The position numbers and the translations under genes were made by a program. From assembly GCA_035353175.1 (NCBI GenBank), contig DAOPZC010000041.1, positions 1 to 45,680 of the forward strand: a stretch of DNA of 45,680 nt, given 5' to 3'. Positions within the stretch are counted from its first letter, which is position 1; the number at the start of each line of letters is the position of its first letter. The notes under the pieces were generated by a model that saw only the letters and a program-made list of their open reading frames with translations, ran no database searches and was not told the DNA's origin. This DNA comes from DAOPZC01 sp035353175 (GTDB lineage: Bacteria; Verrucomicrobiota; Kiritimatiellia; RFP12; UBA1067). Shown in pieces: positions 42,072-45,680 of the stretch.

Positions 42072-43070
42072 ATGCTCATCGGATTAACTTATGATCTCCG
42101 TTCGGACTATCTCGCCATGGGCATGTCCATGGAAGAGACGGCCGAGTTCGACAAAGAGGAGACCATCGCGGGCATCGAGGGTGCCCTGCGCGAACTCGGC
42201 AACGAGACCGACCGGATCGGCCACGCCAAGGCGCTGGTCAGGCGGCTCGAGGCCGGCGACCGCTGGGACCTGGTCTTCAACATCTGCGAAGGCCTGCAGG
42301 GCGTGGCGCGCGAGGCGCAGGTGCCCGCGATCCTCGATCTCTACGGCGTTCCCTATGTGTTTTCCGACCCCTTGGTGCTCGCCCTCACCCTCCACAAGGG
42401 CATGACCAAGCGCGTGGTCCGCGACGCGGGCGTGCCGACCAGCGACTTCTGCGTCTACGCGTCGGCCGAGGATCTGGCAACCCTGCGGTTCGGCGCGCCG
42501 TTCTTTGTGAAGCCGGTTGCCGAGGGAACGGGCAAAGGCTGCTCGTCCAAATCCATCGTGAGCGACCGCGCCGACCTCGCGGCGGTCTGCGACGAGCTCG
42601 TGGCTCGCTTCCGCCAGCCCGCCCTGATCGAGCCTTACCTCGGCGGCCGCGAGTTCACGGTCGGCATCACCGGCACCGGCCGCCAGGCCCAGGTGGTCGG
42701 CTCCATGGAGATCGTGTTGCTCTCGAACGCCGAGAAGGGCGTCTACTCCTACTCCAACAAGGGCAACTACGAGGACCGCGTGGTCTACCGTCCCGGTGAC
42801 GCCGCCAAGGACGCCGTGGTCGCCGCGGCCGAGCAGGTCTCGCTCGACGCGTGGCGCGCGCTCGGCTGCCGCGACGGCGGCCGCGTGGACATCCGCTGCG
42901 ACGCGGAACAGAAGCCCATGTTCCTGGAGGTCAACCCGCTCGCGGGCCTGAACCCCAAGGACTCTGACCTGCCGATTCTCGCCCGCATGGCGAACGTCTC
43001 TTACACCGAGCTCATCGGCCGCATCATGGACTCGGCGGTCGCGAGAATCAAAGAGAACGCTCAACGCTGA
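42072..43070 (+). CDS. D-Ala-D-Ala-ligase-like ATP-grasp enzyme, divergent N-terminus
   Basis: A 332-residue ATP-grasp ligase related to D-alanine-D-alanine ligase. The ATP-binding and catalytic part is well kept: PFFVKPVAEGTGKGCSS, EPYLGGREFTVGITG, the omega-loop-like GVYSYSNKGNYEDRV, GRVDIRCDA and FLEVNPLAGLNPKDSDLPIL. The N-terminus lacks the GG-x-S-x-E-R/H-x-V/I-S motif, whose Glu positions the first D-Ala in true Ddl enzymes; it reads MLIGLTYDLRSDYLAMGMSM. It may join another amino acid. It follows kamA by 65 bases made mostly of repeat, so co-transcription is likely and beta-lysine is a candidate substrate (inference). No clear ribosome binding site precedes the ATG at 42072. Its last codons run into a 7-base tandem repeat. 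Confidence 0.82.
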   Translation: MLIGLTYDLRSDYLAMGMSMEETAEFDKEETIAGIEGALRELGNETDRIGHAKALVRRLEAGDRWDLVFNICEGLQGVAREAQVPAILDLYGVPYVFSDPLVLALTLHKGMTKRVVRDAGVPTSDFCVYASAEDLATLRFGAPFFVKPVAEGTGKGCSSKSIVSDRADLAAVCDELVARFRQPALIEPYLGGREFTVGITGTGRQAQVVGSMEIVLLSNAEKGVYSYSNKGNYEDRVVYRPGDAAKDAVVAAAEQVSLDAWRALGCRDGGRVDIRCDAEQKPMFLEVNPLAGLNPKDSDLPILARMANVSYTELIGRIMDSAVARIKENAQR

Positions 43071-43082
43071 ACGTTCAACGCT
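43055..43082. repeat. Heptamer tandem repeat overlapping the 3' end of the ATP-grasp gene
   Basis: Four adjacent 7-base units read GAACGCT, CAACGCT, GAACGTT and CAACGCT, followed by a degenerate CAAGCTG. The gene's stop (43068-43070) lies inside the array. TGAGCGTT at 43137-43144 is the complement of part of the array and could fold back on it. Confidence 0.7.
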
Positions 43083-43288
43083 CAAGCTGAGAGAGTTGCG
43101 AATGGATGCCAAATCCCACGGTTTTCACTTGAGAGCTGAGCGTTATTAAGGATTGGATGGCTTATGTCCGACCGGTCATTCGACCTAAAATTTTACGCCC
43201 AAATCCAGCATGAGGCACACGCGGCGTATTATGTATTTTCATTATATTTTGTTGATATTGCATACAAATCACGGGTAAGATACGCGTC
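43083..43288. other. AT-richer intergenic region upstream of the AAA ATPase gene
   Basis: No gene is seen. The last 70 bases are clearly AT-rich (TATTATGTATTTTCATTATA and on), unlike the neighbours. A possible promoter is TTGATA (43252-43257), 18 bases, TAAGAT, which would place the transcript start only a few bases before the ATG at 43289 and give an almost leaderless message. No terminator for the upstream gene is evident. Confidence 0.4.
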
Positions 43289-44461
43289 ATGAAAACCACG
43301 TATGTCGTCCGCGAACTCCAGCGGGAGATCAGCGCCGCCGCACGTCAGTTTCCGGTCGTCGTCGTGACCGGCGCCCGGCAGACGGGGAAATCCACCCTGT
43401 TGCAGCACCTCTTCCCGGACGCGGAGTATTTGACGCTTGACGATCCGCTGACCCGGCAAGCCGCGCGGGAGGACCCGCGCACCTTCCTGACGCGAGCGCC
43501 ACGGCTGATCATCGACGAAATCCAGCATCTGCCCGAACTGTTGCCCCACATCAAGATCGCGGTGGACGCCGACCGCCGCGCGAACGGGCGTTTCCTGCTG
43601 ACCGGTTCCCAAGTTTTTCCCCTCATGGCCGGACTCGGCGAATCTCTGGCCGGCCGAGCGGCGGTCTATCGCCTGCACCCCTTCTCGTGCGCCGAATTGG
43701 GCTGGCAGCCCGTCACGGCGCCCGATTGTTTTCGCCGACTCTTCACCGGGTTTTATCCCGAGATCGCCGTGCATGGGGCCGACCGCAACCGGTTCTTCGC
43801 GTCGTATGTCCAGACCTATCTGGAGCGCGACATCCGCCTGCTCACGGCCGTCCATGATTTGCGGCTGTTTCAGAACGTGGTCGATCTCCTCGCGGCGCGC
43901 GTGGGGAGTCTGCTGAATCTCAGCGAAATCGCCAAAGAAGCGGGCGTCAGTTTCTCCACCGTTCAACGCTGGCTTTCGCTGCTCGAAAGTACGGGCCTTG
44001 TTTTTCTGTTGCGTCCTTACTCGCGCAACATGACGCGCCGCGTCGTGAAAACGCCCAAACTCTATTTCGGCGACACGGGCCTCGCCGCCTGGCTGTTACG
44101 TTACCCCGATCCGGAATTGCTGCGGTGCGGACCTCAATCCGGCGCATTTTTCGAGAACTTGGTCGTGCTCGAATGCCTCAAACGGAAGGCCAACCTCGCG
44201 CGCAACACGGAACTGTTCTTTTACCGGGACTCCAACCGCAACGAAATTGACCTCGTGGTTGAAACCGGGGCCTCCGTCACGCTGGTGGAGATCAAGCAGA
44301 GCGCGACGCCGCGGGCAGAACATTTCAGCACACTGAGCCGTCTGTTGCCGCTCTTTTCCAAGGTGCGCGGCTATGTTGCCGCACCGATCGCGAAAGAGGA
44401 GCCCTTTTCGGCTTCGCTGTCCGCCATCCCTTGGCACACGCTCGCCGCCCGCGTGTTGTGA
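43289..44461 (+). CDS. AAA_14/DUF4143 family ATPase
   Basis: A 390-residue ATP-binding protein. The N-terminal AAA_14 domain has Walker A GARQTGKST (28-36), LTLDDP, Walker B RLIIDEIQ (about 71-78) and sensor-like FLLTGSQ. A winged-helix-like segment (LNLSEIAKEAGVSFSTVQRWLSLLEST) and the DUF4143 domain follow: KTPKLYFGDTGLAAWLL, FENLVVLECLKR and FFYRDSNRNEIDLVVE, which resembles a PD-(D/E)XK nuclease-like core, then VTLVEIKQS. The E-D-E-K-type residues appear present. Such proteins are often numerous in one genome and their role is unknown. The ribosome binding site is weak (GGTAAG). It stands alone, between an AT-rich leader and a strong terminator. Confidence 0.88.
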   Translation: MKTTYVVRELQREISAAARQFPVVVVTGARQTGKSTLLQHLFPDAEYLTLDDPLTRQAAREDPRTFLTRAPRLIIDEIQHLPELLPHIKIAVDADRRANGRFLLTGSQVFPLMAGLGESLAGRAAVYRLHPFSCAELGWQPVTAPDCFRRLFTGFYPEIAVHGADRNRFFASYVQTYLERDIRLLTAVHDLRLFQNVVDLLAARVGSLLNLSEIAKEAGVSFSTVQRWLSLLESTGLVFLLRPYSRNMTRRVVKTPKLYFGDTGLAAWLLRYPDPELLRCGPQSGAFFENLVVLECLKRKANLARNTELFFYRDSNRNEIDLVVETGASVTLVEIKQSATPRAEHFSTLSRLLPLFSKVRGYVAAPIAKEEPFSASLSAIPWHTLAARVL

Positions 44462-44494
44462 TCGGCCTTTACCGCAGATTCACAAGAGGAGAAA

Positions 44495-44551
44495 CGCGCC
44501 CGCCAGCCAGTAGCCAGTGCAACACTGGCTACTGGCTGGCGGGCGCGCGTT
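44495..44551 (+). terminator. Very long perfect hairpin with T-run
   Basis: Two perfect 25-base arms (44495-44519 and 44523-44547, beginning CGCGCCCGCCAGCC) are separated by a 3-base loop, CAA. A short T-run follows and GAAA precedes it. It lies 33 bases after the stop of the AAA ATPase gene. Most intrinsic terminators have 7-15 pairs, so this one is unusually long and internally repetitive (CCAGTAGCCAG). Confidence 0.82.
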
Positions 44552-44668
44552 TTCTTCAGGTGCTGAACGGCCTTAGTTTGGCATGCTGACGGGGTAACGG
44601 CAAGGGGAAACAGGCCGGGGACGTGGCTCGGGCGGCGGGAGCGGGCGGCGAGGGCGCGGTGGGGCCGC

Positions 44669-44716
44669 CTTCCCCCGCCCCGTCCGGCGGTATTCCGACG
44701 GACGGGGCGGGGGAAG
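44669..44716. other. Perfect 18-base inverted repeat downstream of the transposase
   Basis: The arms at 44669-44686 (CTTCCCCCGCCCCGTCCG) and 44699-44716 are exact complements with a 12-base loop. There is no T-run. It lies 36 bases beyond the transposase stop, in very GC-rich sequence that holds no gene. It could be a structural feature of the insertion element or an RNA hairpin limiting read-through. Confidence 0.6.
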
Positions 44717-44751
44717 GGGAGAGGGCTTCACCCTTTGCCGGCGGCCGCCGC

Positions 44752-45680
44752 TCACGCGGCTGCGGCAAGGAAGGCGTCCATCACCTCCCTCGGCGTCTTC
44801 CAGCCGAGACACTTGCGCGGGCGGTCGTTCAGGAACCCGTCGATCCGCCGCAGATCCGCCTCGCCGATGGACGCGAACGACTCGCTCTTCGGGTACAGTC
44901 GGCGGATCAGCCCGTTCGTGTTTTCGTTCGTCCCCCGCTCCCACGAATGGTACGGCCGGGCGAAGAAGACGTCCGCCTTCAAAGCCGTCGCGATCTCGGC
45001 GTGGCGGGCGAACTCCTTGCCGTTGTCGAATGTGATCCCCGTGCAGGCGACGCCGATGGCGGCGAGCAGCCTGATGACCACGCACTTGACCTCGTCGGCC
45101 TCCTTGGTGGCCGACCAGCCCACCAGCGTGTAGCGCGTCACCCGCTCCACAAGCGTCACCAGGTAGCCCGTAGCGTGCGCCCCGACCACCAGGTCGCCCT
45201 CCCAGTGCCCGACCGTGATCCGCAGTTCGATTTCGGGCGGGCGCGTCTCGATCCCGCGCCGCCCGGGGATCAGGCCGCGCCCGCGCCCCTCCTGCCGCGG
45301 GCAGCGCCGCTTGCGCTTGCGCTTCGCACGCACAAGCTCCTTCCACAGCTCGCCGCCGGCCTTGGCGTCCGCGTAGACGTACTTGTAGACCGTCTCCTTG
45401 CACACATGCGGCCGCCCTTCGAGTTCGGCACGTCCGCATATCTGCTCCGGCGTCCAGCCCTTCTTGAGCTTCTCCTCCGCGTCCAGCCTCACCTCTTCCG
45501 TGAACCGCCTCGGCCCCGGGCGCGCCGCACGCTCTTCGGCTTTCCTGTGCGCCTGCTGGTGCCGGTAGCCTTTCAAACCCTTGTTCCGCCTCACCTCCCG
45601 GCTCACCGTGCCCTTGTCCCGGCCTATGATCCGGGCGATCTCGTTGTTGCCCTTTCCGGCTTGCCGCAAAACGTAAATCT
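44752..45680 (-). CDS. IS30-family transposase (5' end outside window)
   Basis: At least 309 residues of a DDE transposase; the frame remains open through the window edge (I-Y-V-L-R before RQAGKG), so the true start is outside. The N-terminal helix-turn-helix GNNEIARIIGRDKGTVSREV is typical of IS30. A second DNA-binding region has GWTPEQICGRAELEG. The DDE core is readable: GHWEGDLVVG (first Asp), GITFDNGKEF (second Asp) and YHSWERGTNENTNGLIRRLY (Glu), with the IS30-type closing NDRPRKCLGWKTPREVM. No frameshift is seen in the visible part, so it could be active. The coding strand ends 36 bases from an 18-base hairpin. Confidence 0.93.
   Translation of the reverse strand, partial: IYVLRQAGKGNNEIARIIGRDKGTVSREVRRNKGLKGYRHQQAHRKAEERAARPGPRRFTEEVRLDAEEKLKKGWTPEQICGRAELEGRPHVCKETVYKYVYADAKAGGELWKELVRAKRKRKRRCPRQEGRGRGLIPGRRGIETRPPEIELRITVGHWEGDLVVGAHATGYLVTLVERVTRYTLVGWSATKEADEVKCVVIRLLAAIGVACTGITFDNGKEFARHAEIATALKADVFFARPYHSWERGTNENTNGLIRRLYPKSESFASIGEADLRRIDGFLNDRPRKCLGWKTPREVMDAFLAAAA
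44752..45680 (-). mobile_element. IS30-type insertion sequence, partial
   Basis: Defined only by its transposase. The left terminal inverted repeat should lie between 44548 and 44751, but I cannot fix it without the partner end, which is beyond the window. No target-site duplication can be checked. Confidence 0.6.

Overview
The window is GC-rich DNA packed with secreted carbohydrate-active enzymes: two GH92 alpha-mannosidases, a GH2 beta-galactosidase-type enzyme, a GH13-like protein, a GH28-like beta-helix and three DUF1080 (3-keto-glycoside hydrolase type) domains in two proteins. It also carries a TonB-dependent receptor (so a Gram-negative cell), a hydrazine-synthase-like di-haem beta-propeller protein, a squalene-cyclase-fold secreted protein and a giant surface protein with autotransporter-type beta-strand repeats and LamG-like domains. 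This mix suggests a glycan-degrading member of the PVC group (Kiritimatiellota, Lentisphaerota or Verrucomicrobiota). That placement is inference; there is no rRNA or other marker gene here.

Layout. 1-3943: end of a GH28-like gene, a GH13-like lipoprotein and a Tat-exported TIM-barrel protein, closed by a strong bidirectional terminator. 3966-5048: asd with its own promoter. 5413-7598: a lower-GC accessory island with an intact, overlapping tcmP/radical-SAM pair flanked by two gene stubs, an SNF2-type helicase N-terminus and a Mod/Res fusion. It reads as the collapsed remains of a defence or modification locus. 7817-15872, minus strand: an operon-like run of ABC permease (with a huge insertion), double DUF1080 protein, glycerol kinase, GH92 and DUF1080 lipoprotein. 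A TonB receptor diverges from it at 15997.

18147-22462: a YgjV-like membrane protein and a LolD/MacB-type ABC exporter. 22587-28069: squalene-cyclase-fold protein, di-haem HzsA-like protein, alpha/beta hydrolase and trypsin-like protease. 28099-29370: a PurH that has only the AICAR transformylase domain. 29523-30488: DUF1848 protein. 30560-35750: GH92 and a GH2 with a nested CBM32. 36115-40485: giant surface protein with its own promoter and terminator. 40705-43070: lysine 2,3-aminomutase followed by a divergent D-Ala-D-Ala-ligase-type ATP-grasp enzyme, with period-7 repeats on both sides of the ligase. 43289-44461: AAA/DUF4143 ATPase. 44752-end: IS30-type transposase running off the window.

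Working together: the hydrolases, TonB receptor and ABC permease fit uptake and breakdown of mannose- or galactose-containing glycans. Glycerol kinase translationally coupled to an alpha-mannosidase hints at a glycosyl-glycerol substrate. The best candidates for undescribed biology are the lysine aminomutase/ATP-grasp pair, the permease with a roughly 400-residue periplasmic insertion, and the tcmP/radical-SAM pair surviving between two deletion scars. All residue spacings, base counts and start choices were read by eye; no database search was run.
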